A DNA stretch of 64,000 bases from Andalucia godoyi (lineage: Eukaryota; Discoba; Jakobea; Jakobida; Andaluciidae): positions 310,001-374,000 of the forward strand of contig VRVR01000002.1 in assembly GCA_009859145.1 (NCBI GenBank), given 5' to 3'. Every line of letters starts with the position of its first letter. Within the stretch, counting starts at the first letter, position 1. Below, in pieces: positions 55,601 to 64,000 of this stretch. A program made the translations under genes and the position numbers. Below the pieces are notes generated by a model, which ran no database searches, was not told the origin of the DNA, and was given only the letters and a program-made list of their open reading frames with translations.

Positions 55601-56203
55601 GGGTCTCGGTTCAAAGTTTCTTTATCCGATTGTCGTTCTATGCTCGGAAAAGACGAAGTCAGAACCAAGAGCAAAGCAAGACCGCCGTCGGTGCTCTTGC
55701 GGTACATGATAGAATCCTTTGAAGTTGCGGTACAGTCTCGAGATAAGGTTGTCCGAGCACAATTGTCTCATCGATTTGGAAAAGTTGTGGCGTTTTTCGA
55801 GGGCGTAGACAAGCTGCTCTCCCAGGGGTTTCCTCCAGAGGAAGTTGCATTCCAGCTTGAATTTTCTCGTCAGAAACTGACAGAAGCTGTGCTTCCACTT
55901 ATTCAAAACAAATCCGTGGTCGAGCAAGCCGTGAAGGAGCTGCGCGACCGCATGTTTAACAAGCACATTACTTCGGGCAAACTCTACAGCAGAGACCGCA
56001 AACAAGGCACCGTTGGCGACACAGGCGACTGGAACAGCGATGTACAATCATGGGTCTGGGAAAAGCTCCGAGTGTTCATGTGCGATTCCCTCAAGACATG
56101 GGAAAGAATTGTGGAACGTTGTTATCCTGGAGTCAAATTCCCTGTCCGCCCAGAAGACGTAAGGAACGTCTTGACCAATGCAGGTGCATTCGACAAAATT
56201 TGA
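52700..56203 (+). CDS. EXOC1: Exocyst complex component 1 (SEC3)
   Basis: The single-exon 1167-aa protein has an N-terminal PH-like region (about residues 40-200). The SEC3 core begins with DVSDLEASVLRLSQDLSSLESANIHSIL, then IVKPLDSLVLALDDTSAYLDLY and MAAIESRNNMLQVRAANHSKLKKVLDGLL, which is diagnostic coiled-coil sequence. The rest is a CATCHR-type helical rod ending LRDRMFNKHITSG. Exocyst tethers secretory vesicles to the plasma membrane, and SEC3 binds PI(4,5)P2 and Rho-type GTPases. It is longer than animal EXOC1 (about 890 aa), partly from acidic and Ser-rich linkers. Its 3' end is 95 bp from the convergent gene. Confidence 0.9.
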   Translation: MATLDTLLAPIFLDVHSAPHFLAACRVYKAPSVSAGVSSIQDRKMASKSVLSLTKFRILVLFRDKKDQRVRLAKLKPRTPSDWAGTLAPPLTASQKEDIVESFTTDSKKAVKGSHICDLVGSLDLPEEVEQRLHKEVFWRYTHSSKTVTDASLSDEMKRRALSIVFRNKKPLRLVCAVQSERDSFVSCILSFVESQISIHGLAPSVALASTDVAGSVTKLSRVSADTPVRALLSESDSRDLENLLSSDVSDLEASVLRLSQDLSSLESANIHSILSSESTVKTTIVKPLDSLVLALDDTSAYLDLYSVKLHVLGQDMAAIESRNNMLQVRAANHSKLKKVLDGLLEQIRIDDSYRKALSGASKMLEKLKAVFDSMSGSAAPMASVAAVASRALEQFTFDDDDEISDPENGSEVSSKLFGSNLMSANWYNDWLYPKDWTRPRPSVPLLPAVLEGAVDLQKKLDLFHSDTAQFVVEDVPICYKPFLRMDAVQSQLEDMAQLLNLARGAVSRFLVQSIDKDVLDFSAALTKKKAKDVTDLDRPLKNTIRWKKYMLLVPLLESLRRDLSRLPIPKSGELPGDMDEDHESDSYAEFRLDDDGSTSDGHWTEAPLWVPIDPLITYASPISAVFKKDIERLFYAFSKKFLKPGRKDSDLGCIVSPSKGTGIPSPWGNFTISPDCPELHPFSVVLVQTSNASLDAAVVANLSSIGGGSGAHKRTRSDSSDSTVADPDFGKAEDRLRPDEAFSLLLSDLSFSILGEYTFLGIFLHGYSLVPLVRKQFPPVAFKEIEGFLDLESTRQTLEKVDPLIDVIFVDGVRSSLHVLIDYFEKKVNRFFAIRMLDDLRSRLIEAQKKNLVGLSRVYTEIQLSLRNVLNTVVDKMCDQVKLYGMPVKRVGLAPYVVTFGSFMEYLMTLAYGDKRGANEDESIVCDIITKYGRIMLDRLRDLASADLKYGDTFLLENLYFFSHSLGSRFKVSLSDCRSMLGKDEVRTKSKARPPSVLLRYMIESFEVAVQSRDKVVRAQLSHRFGKVVAFFEGVDKLLSQGFPPEEVAFQLEFSRQKLTEAVLPLIQNKSVVEQAVKELRDRMFNKHITSGKLYSRDRKQGTVGDTGDWNSDVQSWVWEKLRVFMCDSLKTWERIVERCYPGVKFPVRPEDVRNVLTNAGAFDKI

Positions 56204-56298
56204 TACTGCGTATGATGTCCTGGATGTCCGGCGGGATAGGAAAGTATTTAAGAAAGAAAGAACGAAAAACCCCATCCCATCTCTCGTGCATGTGTGAG

Positions 56299-58050
56299 CT
56301 AGGCATTTGATCGATGTTGCAGACGGGCAAGCCGTGAATGCACATCCGTTTCTATTCCAAAATCCTGTTGAACTAAAGAACAAAACAGATGGACGATCTC
56401 CTTCTCGGATTCCGAGGAGGAGAAACCAGATCTGCTTCCCAAAGCCTCGACAATCTTGTCCGTGATTACGCTAACGGTCAGATCATCCGCCCACCTTGCG
56501 TCTTCAACATCAAGACGAAGAATACCAAAGTCAACACGCGGAGTGATTGCATGTGTCGTCTTTCGCGAGTGCACTAACGCCTGCGCCTTGTCGATCACAA
56601 ACAAATACACAATCTTTTCATACTGATCTGCTGCCGTATTGAAGGCTGAGCGTTGCATTTCCGAGAAAACCTCGGTAACTGGAGATGGGAGGTCCATCAG
56701 CAACCGTGACATGGACTTCGAAATGATGAACATTGAGGAAACAACCGACACTGCAGCACGGAAGCGCTCGTCGGATATGTGCTTCGACTGCCTCTCCATT
56801 GGCAGTGATGTAATCAACTCCCGAATATACTTGGAAAAGAACGGTAAAGTCACCGACTGGTGCATCTCCAGCATGGCGGTCTCCGACACAAAGCTATATC
56901 GCTCAATAAAATCGCGGATGGTGGACATAAATACAGCCGCATCGCAACCATCCACGATTGAGATCGACCATGCCGTATCTTCTTGCTTCCAAAGAGAGAA
57001 CAGCATTGTGGATTTTAGATTGGAGAAAACACGTAGCGATAACCGCGAAATCTGGTTCTCTGCGATCTCGAATTTCGACATCAAGGCGCTGAATGACACT
57101 TCAAATTCACAGAGGACATTGATGAAAGATATGGATTCATCACGAGGAAAGGATGCGGCACGAAGTTCATCGAGAAACTCCTCTGCAAGACAAAGAAACA
57201 GCACATTCAAAAAGGACAGCACATCGCCAGCATAACTGTGTGTTCTGAAGAAATCAAGCCATGCTTCAGTGATGTCCAGCAATTCCAGAAATCCCATTTC
57301 AGAAACGCGGTAGATCAGATTCTGGTGCGGAGAAAAGACTTTTGACACGATATTCAAGATGACCCAGCGAATGCCGATGAAGGATTCCACTCCCCCATGT
57401 CTCCATCCAGGAACCTGCAATTCCGCGCCGCACAATGCAGAGGCATAGCCAACGTCTTGCAGCAATGCAAACACTTCGGATGATCGATCGGAGGGCAGAA
57501 GCAGATCTTCTGCAACATAACTGAGAATTGAAAACCGAGTGTTATAGAATCGGCAAACATGCGACGCAAACTGTTTGAGAACAGGGAGCTGCGCAACGGA
57601 TGCAGCGCCGTACTTCCTTAGCGCAGCGCATGCACGTGTAAAAACGGCCAACTTTTCGTCCTCGCTGGTTTGGTCTTCCCAATCCTTGCACAGACTTTCA
57701 ATCTTTGCAAAATCTGAATGCAAGACGTCTCTTTCTGCTTCAAACTGCGCCGTGAGAAACTCCTTTCGTGCAGCAGCGAGGCTTCGATGCACACTGTAGA
57801 AATGGGACGTTTCGTCTGCGAGCATTGGATGCAAGTTTTCTGTTAAACCGGACAGATCTCTCTTGATCGCCACCAAGCAAGAAGACAACGACACAAGCGC
57901 GTTCACTCGATTTCTAAGATGTGCAATAAAGTCTCGCACTTCCAGATGCAACGTGTCCATCGAAGCAGCATGTTCTGCTTCCAGCCTCTCCTTTTCCAGC
58001 ACATTCTCCCGCAACTGAGCGTCCAATCCTGACGTTGCAGATCCCTTCAT
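56299..58050 (-). CDS. Unknown helical protein, possible vesicle-tethering (CATCHR-like) component
   Basis: The ATG at 58050 (MKGSATSGLDAQLRENVLEKERLEAEH) gives 583 aa with an N-terminal coiled coil and then continuous amphipathic helices. The composition and layout recall RINT1, COG or exocyst subunits, but no diagnostic motif is seen, so this is only a fold-level suggestion. The frame continues upstream without an ATG through a TTGTGTCAG that could be a splice acceptor, so an extra 5' exon is possible. It is convergent with SEC3. Confidence 0.6.
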   Translation of the reverse strand: MKGSATSGLDAQLRENVLEKERLEAEHAASMDTLHLEVRDFIAHLRNRVNALVSLSSCLVAIKRDLSGLTENLHPMLADETSHFYSVHRSLAAARKEFLTAQFEAERDVLHSDFAKIESLCKDWEDQTSEDEKLAVFTRACAALRKYGAASVAQLPVLKQFASHVCRFYNTRFSILSYVAEDLLLPSDRSSEVFALLQDVGYASALCGAELQVPGWRHGGVESFIGIRWVILNIVSKVFSPHQNLIYRVSEMGFLELLDITEAWLDFFRTHSYAGDVLSFLNVLFLCLAEEFLDELRAASFPRDESISFINVLCEFEVSFSALMSKFEIAENQISRLSLRVFSNLKSTMLFSLWKQEDTAWSISIVDGCDAAVFMSTIRDFIERYSFVSETAMLEMHQSVTLPFFSKYIRELITSLPMERQSKHISDERFRAAVSVVSSMFIISKSMSRLLMDLPSPVTEVFSEMQRSAFNTAADQYEKIVYLFVIDKAQALVHSRKTTHAITPRVDFGILRLDVEDARWADDLTVSVITDKIVEALGSRSGFSSSESEKEIVHLFCSLVQQDFGIETDVHSRLARLQHRSNA

Positions 58051-58519
58051 GAGCACCCTGACACAACTTAACACCAGATAAAGGAAGAACAAACCTCAAA
58101 AAATAATAATTAAATAATCGACGGATTCCTGCTGTGCTGCAACAGACACGAAAAGCGCTTCCGGTTTTTTAAACATGCACACACACACGCGCAGAGATAT
58201 CGCCAGTCGTCGACCGTCCTCACCTTGCCCGCGCCCGCCACTTCTCCAGCTTTTCCTTTTGATGCTTTGAATTCCAAAATCCAATTGCAAAGTAACTCCA
58301 TTTTCAGGTTTTCAGGTTTTCAGGTTTTCTCATAATCTCATTGTTCGTTTTCCCATCTTTAGTTCCTTCTTTTTTATAATTAAAAAATATAAATTACATA
58401 TTATCTAAAAAGAAACCACCGTTACCGCTACCGACCAGTTAGCTATATACCTCCGACTCTGGTCAGTTGGGGCATTTTCCTTCAAAGATTCTTATTCTGC
58501 TCGCTTGGACGCATCCTTC
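58051..58519. other. Gene-free divergent interval
   Basis: This 469-bp region is AT-rich around 58370-58410. It contains a short TTTTCAGG tandem (three units near 58301-58329). A 60-codon ATG frame on the minus strand (58110-58301) starts with MELLCNWILEF and has a GTGAGG donor after 26 codons. It could be a first exon of the helical gene, but the phase does not fit the available acceptor. Confidence 0.35.
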
Positions 58520-60392
58520 ATGATGACATCCGAGGATCAATCGCTGTTCTTTTGTTCACAAGCAACATCAGCAGGAGCAGGAGGAGCAACGCAATCGCAG
58601 ATTCTCCTTCCAACGATGCCCATGGACGAAAACGAAGACGTACGTGTTCTCTCTCTCTCTCTCTCTCTCGCCCTCGATTTGTATCCGAAGGGGAAGAAAT
58701 ACATCATCATGTCGGTTCTAAGTCTCATTCTGGTTTCCCCTATTGGATGCTTTCCCCCTCTTTTTCTTCCTTCTTCTTCAGTTCGAGGTCCGCGCCATTG
58801 AGGGATGTTGGTATTCGTTTCAGTCACACAAGGAAATTGACGAAGAGCTTCTTGCAGATTCGTGTTTTTTCCAAGCCACGAGTCGCTGTTTGTCGTACAA
58901 GGACACAAAAGGACGGATCAACGTTGGACTGCTCAGGATTGCTGCGAATGCCATCCGAAGCGGCGAGTTGTATCTCGATGTCTCTGATGAAGTCGTTTCC
59001 AGAGTAGAAGCGCTGTTGTCAGCTCTGGAGGGGGACGTTTGCAAAATTCGAAAAGGAACATTCAAGCCAATTGTTCTGGCTGGAAAATCTGCCAGAGAGG
59101 TGGAAGAAGAAGAGAAGGCGGCTAAGAACAGAAAGAGTAGGAATAGTCGATCGAAACAAACTTATGACACTGATGAGCAATTCAGTGACGAGGCTGATGC
59201 CGAACCACGGTCTTCTCGCACTCGCGAGCATCGGCAAAACAGAAAAACGAAAAGAAGCAGGGCGCGAGGGCTTTCGGACGACGAGGGGATATCGGGTTCG
59301 GGAGAGTCGTCGAGCGGTGGTGATTCCGATGGTGATAATAACAGTAACACTGATGATGGTGATCATCATGGCGACGGCGACGGCGACGGCGACGATGGTC
59401 TGGACTCGGATTCCTCGGGCTCCAACAGTGGTCGATCATCTCAGCCGCCTCGCCGCAGAGAAAGATCGTTTGGAGGGCAACGGCAGGAAAGGGAATTTAA
59501 AAAGAACGTTTGCGAAGCACACTATGAAACGATTCGCCAGATCCGGGAGACAAAAATTGACGAATTTTACAACTCGCAATGTTCGCAGAAGAAGACCGTC
59601 GATCTACTTTCTCTAACATCCAAGTTGACGGAGCGACGACCGTCAGTACTCCGGGGATCCCAGGTGCCTCTGAAAGGCAAGAACTCCGGCAGCTTTCTGG
59701 TCCTTGACGAAGAAGAGCTACTAGAGGTTGCAAGCGAGTGCAGCGAACCACCTGGTCCTCCGCCTTCTCGGAAACGGATGACCCCGGACGATGAAGTTTC
59801 AATGTCCGGATTTGAGGACGCGCGGCAATCGACTGCGAGTAAGCGTGTAAGAAAAAGCACGGAATCTCTCTTGCCGAGTGACGATGAGCAACCCATGGAG
59901 TCGATTGTGGATTTGGAGAAACGCGTCATGAAGTCACGGGTGTTGTCGCAGTCCAGCACGCACTCGCAAGCCTTGATAGAAGATCTTTCGCAGAACATGT
60001 TCCATTCACAAGCGTCGTTGGGCAGCCAATCCAACCTGCTGACCCATACCCGTTCCGCATCCTCATCCGCAGGCTCCCGACCACTTTCTGCTGGACTGGA
60101 CAACCCCAAGTTTGGAAAAGCATCTTCATCATCATCATCTTCTTCTTCCTCCTCCTCCTCCTCTTCTTCTTCTTCTTCAAGCGGGTTCGCTTTCAGCCTC
60201 TTCGGTACAACACCAAAGTCTTCTTCACAGCCTGTCAAGAGTTCTCTGTTTGGATCGCAATCACGATCGTCGTTTTGCGACAAGACCGTGCCCGTCGAAA
60301 TCCTGCGGTCGGCATCGCAGTCGGCCACGAAATTCGTTATATTCGACAAATCATCCAATCCTCCCCGTCAAGACTCCGCAATGAGGACATAG
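58520..60392 (+). CDS. Unknown acidic and Ser-rich, probably nuclear protein, two exons
   Basis: Exons 58520-58639 and 58782-60392 join in phase 0 across a 142-nt GTACGT...TCAG intron, giving 576 aa. After splicing, residues 40-125 form the only folded-looking region (FEVRAIEGCWYSF, KEIDEELLADSCFFQAT, INVGLLRIAANAIRSGELYLDV). The remainder is charged and low complexity: RS/KR clusters, Asp/Gly/Ser runs, GFAFSLFGTTPKS with FG-like spacing, and a polyserine tract near 60120-60180. The intron contains a (TC)n microsatellite. No family is recognised. Confidence 0.65.
60120..60180 (+). repeat. Polyserine-coding TCA/TCT/TCC repeat
   Basis: About 20 consecutive serine codons of mixed TCN type occur near the C-terminus of the acidic protein. 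Mixed codons indicate the run is partly maintained by selection or is old. Confidence 0.85.
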
Positions 60393-60822
60393 ATCCTTTT
60401 CATTTTCAAGTTTTATTTCTATTTCTGTTCTCTCTCCATTTTTCGCTTCCTGCAAAGAGTCGGAATTGATGTAAAGTTATTTTGTGCGTCAGCTAAAGCA
60501 AAAACACAGCATGAAAAACAACCGAAGCACAATCGTAGACTGCGGAGAGGCAAGTTTCGCTCTGCAATTCTGCTGCATGCCGAGACGGGCAGAACTGGAG
60601 GGTCCGTGTTTTCGTGCGACAAAAGCCAACAAGAAGCAAACAAGCAAAAAGAAGCGCCAGGACGCACACGTTCATTGATGCAGATTTTTATTTTTTAAAT
60701 TTGTTTTCGTGGCGCTTGTCGAATTGTATACGACGTCCTGGCACTTCGCTTCTGTTGGTTGCGTCTGTTTTCTTTAGGAAGAGGTAAGTACGTAGCAACG
60801 GATTTTAATTTTTTTTCCCCTC
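60393..60822. other. Gene-free interval upstream of PRELI gene
   Basis: This 430-bp stretch contains T-rich tracts near 60683-60700 and 60808-60816 just before the PRELI start. No gene is supported. Confidence 0.4.
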
Positions 60823-61386
60823 ATGGTTGTGACGGGATCAGTGGATTATACGTACAAGTTTCCTTGGAAGACCGTTGTGGGATTTACTTGGTTTAAGTTT
60901 CCGGATCCTGCAGAGCCCCGAGTTCGGTGTGTGACAGTGGGTCGGGAAGTTTCCGTTCCGGATGTGGAGGTTTCCGAAGATCGCTTGTTTACCGTGGACA
61001 ACGATGCGCCGTCCTGGATCAAAGCTGTGCTAGGTGTGAAGGTCTTTGAGTTCACAGAGGTTGCTTCGATCAACAATGAGAAGGAAAAACTTGTCATCAA
61101 CACGAAGAACATCACGTTCTCCAGCATCATGTCTGCGACGGAGACGTCGTCGTATGTGCCAGACTCGCAGAATTCAGACTGGACGCATTTCCACCAGGAT
61201 CTCTCCGTGCAGGTGAAACTGGGGTGGCTTTCCCACAAGATTGAAAAGTATGCTGTATCGTACTTCACTTCCGAGGCCCGCAACAGTCACCAGCGCATGT
61301 CCGACAGGATAAAGAACACTCTTGCAAACGGCGCCGATCCCGATAGGATTTTCGATCGTATTTTCCATTTTTCACAGATTTCCTAG
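60823..61386 (+). CDS. PRELI/MSF1-domain lipid-transfer protein (UPS1/SLMO family)
   Basis: The 187-aa protein is essentially one PRELI/MSF1 domain. It opens with YTYKFPWKTVVGFTWFKFPDP and has PSWIKAVLGVKVFEFTEVASINNEKEKL, then NTKNITFSSIMSATETSSYVPD and a C-terminal amphipathic helix. PRELI-family proteins pair with a TRIAP1/Mdm35-type partner in the mitochondrial intermembrane space. They shuttle phosphatidic acid or phosphatidylserine between membranes for cardiolipin and PE synthesis. Subtype (UPS1/PRELID1 or UPS2/SLMO) is not resolved by eye. Confidence 0.92.
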   Translation: MVVTGSVDYTYKFPWKTVVGFTWFKFPDPAEPRVRCVTVGREVSVPDVEVSEDRLFTVDNDAPSWIKAVLGVKVFEFTEVASINNEKEKLVINTKNITFSSIMSATETSSYVPDSQNSDWTHFHQDLSVQVKLGWLSHKIEKYAVSYFTSEARNSHQRMSDRIKNTLANGADPDRIFDRIFHFSQIS

Positions 61387-61638
61387 TCGAATAGAGTTGA
61401 AAGAGACGCAGCCGACATCAGAGAGAGAGAGAGAGAGCAATTGAGAAAATGTGGTCCTTCCTCTTCGTTGACTTGTCATGCTCGATGCTGCACATTCTTT
61501 TTCATCGTGTGTTTTGAGTAATAAACGAGAGAGTGTTTTTTTGTTTTTTTTGTGTTGCCAGTGTGAAACTGTGGTCTGTCGAGTGGTGAACTTCGTTTGC
61601 TTCTATTTATTCATGTTACCTATTCTTTTCAATGTCAG

Positions 61639-62718
61639 TTACAATGCAAGTTGGTCTTTTCGGATTTCGCGCAACACGACAGGAACCGAGGTTGGCGGAA
61701 TGCATCCGACCTCCGTAAAGATCAGGTCAATAAAGTCAACCGGAGTAACGTCGTATACAAGATTGAGAACGTCAATCCCGGACCCCGCTGGAAGTTCATA
61801 GTCTGCATCACCCAGCTCGTTGATGGCCAGCGCATCGAGAGGCGCATGTTCCGAAAACTTGAACGTTTCACAAGCCACGAGCACCGGTACACCATAGGAC
61901 CGAGCAGTCATTGCAACTGTTGCAGCACCGCACCTGGACAACATGCCTCCGTTATGCAGCATAGCATGCGCACCAAGCAGTACCTTTGTGACTCCTCTCA
62001 TCATGTGAGAGACTGCTGAAATCGGAGCATAGGCACAGGCAATACCTTCTTTTGTCAGCTTCTTGAGGAGCATGCGCCCTTCAAAATACGGCTCCGAGTC
62101 GACAATGATGACCTTTTGTGGGCGGACCTTGAGCAGCATGCGTTCGACGACGTGAGATCTCGCAAACGTCAGGATGACATCGGTCGAATCTCTCTCTTCT
62201 TCCACAAACCCAAACTTTTCGCAAGCATGGCCAACCATGGCTTCGTGGGCGACAAGAATGCGGCGTTCGAGGAAGATATCCAATCGATCCACCAGCAGTT
62301 TCTTCGACTCTGCCTCTGACATTCCTGGTTTGATGAGGCTCAGACACTGTTTGAGATACTGGAGGACAGCGCCCATGGAAATAGACTTTGGCCTGCACGT
62401 GTTGATGTAGTCAATCTGGTGTGTCAGCCGAACATTCAAGTCCCGCGCCAGCTCTTTGTCCTCTGGAGTCACATAGTCATTCACAAATTGCTTCAGACAC
62501 GAAATCAGCGCCGTTGCCCGCGCCGTCGACCCAAGAATCTTGTGCTCTCCATACATCAGTCCAAGCCGAATGAACGCAGGGTGAATATCCAACGTCGATG
62601 GCGTGTCCTCCGCAGACGAGTGCTTCTGCAAATGCGACACAAACAACTGCCGATTCTGCTTCGGTGCACTCCCACTCGCACTGTGTATCGAATTCGCGCG
62701 CTGTCTCCCACCTTCCAT
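61639..62718 (-). CDS. EIF2B4: Translation initiation factor eIF2B subunit delta
   Basis: The ATG at 62718 gives 359 aa. The regulatory-subunit fold is clear: TLDIHPAFIRLGLMYGEHKILGSTARATALI, then CRPKSISMGAVLQYLKQ, VILTFARSHVVERML, KVIIVDSEPYFEGRMLLKKL and SKVLLGAHAMLHNGGMLSRCGA-type motifs. VPVLVACETFKFSE and NLVYDVTPVDFIDLIFTEVG, diagnostic of the delta subunit, follow. eIF2B recycles eIF2-GDP to GTP, and the delta subunit is part of the sensor for phospho-eIF2. The N-terminal extension of other eukaryotes (human 523 aa) is mostly absent. Confidence 0.93.
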   Translation of the reverse strand: MEGGRQRANSIHSASGSAPKQNRQLFVSHLQKHSSAEDTPSTLDIHPAFIRLGLMYGEHKILGSTARATALISCLKQFVNDYVTPEDKELARDLNVRLTHQIDYINTCRPKSISMGAVLQYLKQCLSLIKPGMSEAESKKLLVDRLDIFLERRILVAHEAMVGHACEKFGFVEEERDSTDVILTFARSHVVERMLLKVRPQKVIIVDSEPYFEGRMLLKKLTKEGIACAYAPISAVSHMMRGVTKVLLGAHAMLHNGGMLSRCGAATVAMTARSYGVPVLVACETFKFSEHAPLDALAINELGDADYELPAGSGIDVLNLVYDVTPVDFIDLIFTEVGCIPPTSVPVVLREIRKDQLAL

Positions 62719-63020
62719 CTTCTCTTTCCTTCTCTTTCCTTCTTTTTCCTTCTTCTTGTCTGACACTTACCCGAACTCTCTCCCACTCACACGGACCATC
62801 TTCCTTTCGCAATCGTACTTGGCAAAACCATTTGTCTCGAGAAACCAAACATTGAACGCAGAAGCCTTCGCATAGAATCAATTGATGCATGAGAAAGCAT
62901 CCTCAGTCCTCGCATGCATCACAAACTCTCCGTCAGTCGAGCTCAGACCGCCTTTTGTCATTACGTTCGTCCAATCGTTGCAAGATCGATGTCATTTTCG
63001 AGGAAAAGTTGGATACTGTA

Positions 63021-63059
<39 letters not shown>

Positions 63060-63222
63060 ATATGTATATGTATGTATATAAACCCGTGTATTTGCGAGTG
63101 CTGTTGATCTTGGATTTTTAATTTTTAGTTTTTAGTTTACTTGATTTATTATTTTTTATTTTAATCTTTGCGTGGTTGTTTTTTTCTTTTCTTTCTTTTG
63201 TCGTTGAATAAATCCTCACAGA
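62719..63222. other. Divergent intergenic region with CT microsatellite
   Basis: This 504-bp region contains an uninterrupted (CT)n run at about 63024-63056 and a TATATGTATATG tract after it. A GTAAGT near the eIF2B delta start on the minus strand could belong to a leader intron, but no acceptor with a pyrimidine tract follows. No gene is supported. Confidence 0.45.
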
Positions 63223-64000
63223 ATGTCTGTTTCTCCGGTTGGTTCGACCCTTCATTATGGCGTTGGAGCCTCCTCATCATCGTCGCCGTCCAAGAGTAAC
63301 AGGCCACATACGAGTCTTGCTGTTTCGTTTTCGTTTTCGCGCAACACACAGTTCTCAGACTCGTTTGACAACCATTCGCCGTCGCGACAGATCGAGATTT
63401 TCTCGGGACTGCGACCACAGGATTCTGCACAGAACAGGTCGGTTGATTTCTCAAATCCGGGCTCGTCGTTCCATCGTGTGCGGACAATCACACCTTCTTC
63501 AAAGGAGATTTTGGCCGCAATGCCTAAAAAGAAAATGTCGTCGTCGGCGCCGCTTTCTCCTGTTTCTCCCACCAATCCCAACAATGTCACCAACTTTTAC
63601 GGGAATAGTACCAATGGCAGTAGTAGTAGTAGTAGTAGTAGTAGTAATGGTAATGGTAATGGTAATGGCGGTAATGGTTTGGTTGGAGCAAGTCCGGTGG
63701 GATTGGGGGCGGGTTTGCGGTCTCGATCTCCGAATGCTGGATCGTTTCGGAATGCGGCGAGTGGATCGAGATCGCCGTCCGGAACGCCTCATCAGACACC
63801 ACTGTCGCCGCATGCGTCTTCTTCGTTGACGATGGCTTCGACGGATCCTTTCGGGACTGCAGAGCGCGAGTTCCGGTCGCTGTCCACGGTGTATGAACAC
63901 AACACGATTAATAGTAATGTCAAGTGGTGGGGAAGGGACTCGTGTGTCCAGAAACTTCCGAGGTCCATCACTCCGAACGGCCTCCGAAGATCAACTTCGT
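63223..64000 (+). CDS. Ser/Asn/Gly-rich protein, 5' part (runs off the window)
   Basis: An ATG at 63223 opens a frame with no stop through base 64000, at least 259 codons. The N-terminus is Ser/Pro-rich (MSVSPVGSTLHYGVGA), with AGT-coded polyserine near 63620-63645 and Asn-Gly repeats just after. Later sequence looks more ordered (FGTAEREFRSLSTVYEHNTI, VKWWGRDSCVQKLP) and may be the start of a domain beyond the window. No family can be assigned. Confidence 0.7.
   Translation, partial: MSVSPVGSTLHYGVGASSSSSPSKSNRPHTSLAVSFSFSRNTQFSDSFDNHSPSRQIEIFSGLRPQDSAQNRSVDFSNPGSSFHRVRTITPSSKEILAAMPKKKMSSSAPLSPVSPTNPNNVTNFYGNSTNGSSSSSSSSSNGNGNGNGGNGLVGASPVGLGAGLRSRSPNAGSFRNAASGSRSPSGTPHQTPLSPHASSSLTMASTDPFGTAEREFRSLSTVYEHNTINSNVKWWGRDSCVQKLPRSITPNGLRRSTS

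Noticed and set aside
58110-58301. Possible first exon of the helical gene (MELLCNWILEF... with GTGAGG donor)
   Set aside because: The donor is phase 0 but the only good acceptor near 58056 requires phase 2, so the splice would break the frame.
62719-62890. Upstream exon for eIF2B delta ending at a GTAAGT donor
   Set aside because: No acceptor with a pyrimidine tract lies between that donor and the eIF2B delta ATG; the interval is purine-rich on the coding strand.
1-64000. CRISPR arrays, prophage, rRNA genes, telomeric repeats or selfish genetic elements with recognisable enzymes
   Set aside because: None was found. The regular repeats present are microsatellites, coding triplet runs and the R1/R2 families, and gene content is wholly eukaryotic nuclear.

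Overview
This window is nuclear DNA from a compact eukaryotic genome. It holds about 32 protein genes on both strands, mostly single-exon, plus one nuclear tRNA-Ala. The gene set points to a free-living flagellated protist. Axonemal or basal-body type proteins (CFAP54-like, ARMC2-like, LRRC49, FOP-like, possibly JHY-like) sit beside mitochondrial proteins (uS15m, glycine cleavage T protein, a PRELI-domain protein) and ordinary endomembrane, cell-cycle and translation factors. I see no lineage-diagnostic marker, so I do not name a species. Spliceosomal introns are few, short (82-172 nt) and GT-AG, mostly with donors beginning GTATG, and they lie mainly near 5' ends.

Layout. 1-6.3 kb: the 3' end of a short-chain dehydrogenase, NudC, a three-exon THEM6-like thioesterase and a P4-ATPase flippase. 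6.7-7.4 kb: repeat R1 copy A. 7.6-15 kb: FOP-like protein, repeat R2 copy 1, a JHY-like candidate, GCVT, a 136-aa orphan and an IQ-motif protein. 15.2-26.2 kb: a 1794-aa CFAP54-like protein, a Nudix hydrolase, TMEM128-like protein, ELP6, R1 copy B and a 750-aa orphan that may be a beta-propeller. 26.2-28.8 kb: the largest gene-free stretch. 28.8-40.2 kb: CDC7 kinase, a secreted cystatin, an AGPAT-type acyltransferase, KTI12, uS15m, NIPA/ZC3HC1, an unresolved small spliced locus and GDAP2, whose stop codon abuts R1 copy C. 40.7-49.5 kb: a coiled-coil protein, NDC80, a thiolase, an ARMC2-like protein and an ankyrin protein. 49.7-52.3 kb: tRNA-Ala(GGC), R2 copy 2 and LRRC49. 52.7-64 kb: exocyst SEC3, a helical orphan, an acidic/Ser-rich orphan, a PRELI-domain protein, eIF2B delta and the 5' part of a Ser/Asn/Gly-rich protein that runs off the end.

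The genes are not operonic, but intergenic spaces are small. Several convergent pairs almost touch; two stop codons are 2 bp apart. Functionally related genes occur near each other (ELP6 and KTI12; several ciliary genes) without a strict cluster. The features least explained by known families are two dispersed repeat families. R1 has three copies of about 0.4-0.7 kb, two of which carry an identical 60-codon ORF with a signal-peptide-like start. R2 has two copies of about 0.38 kb, each placed tens of bases downstream of a stop codon in the gene's own orientation and containing a perfect 7-bp hairpin. For spliced genes the exon coordinates are given in the evidence text.
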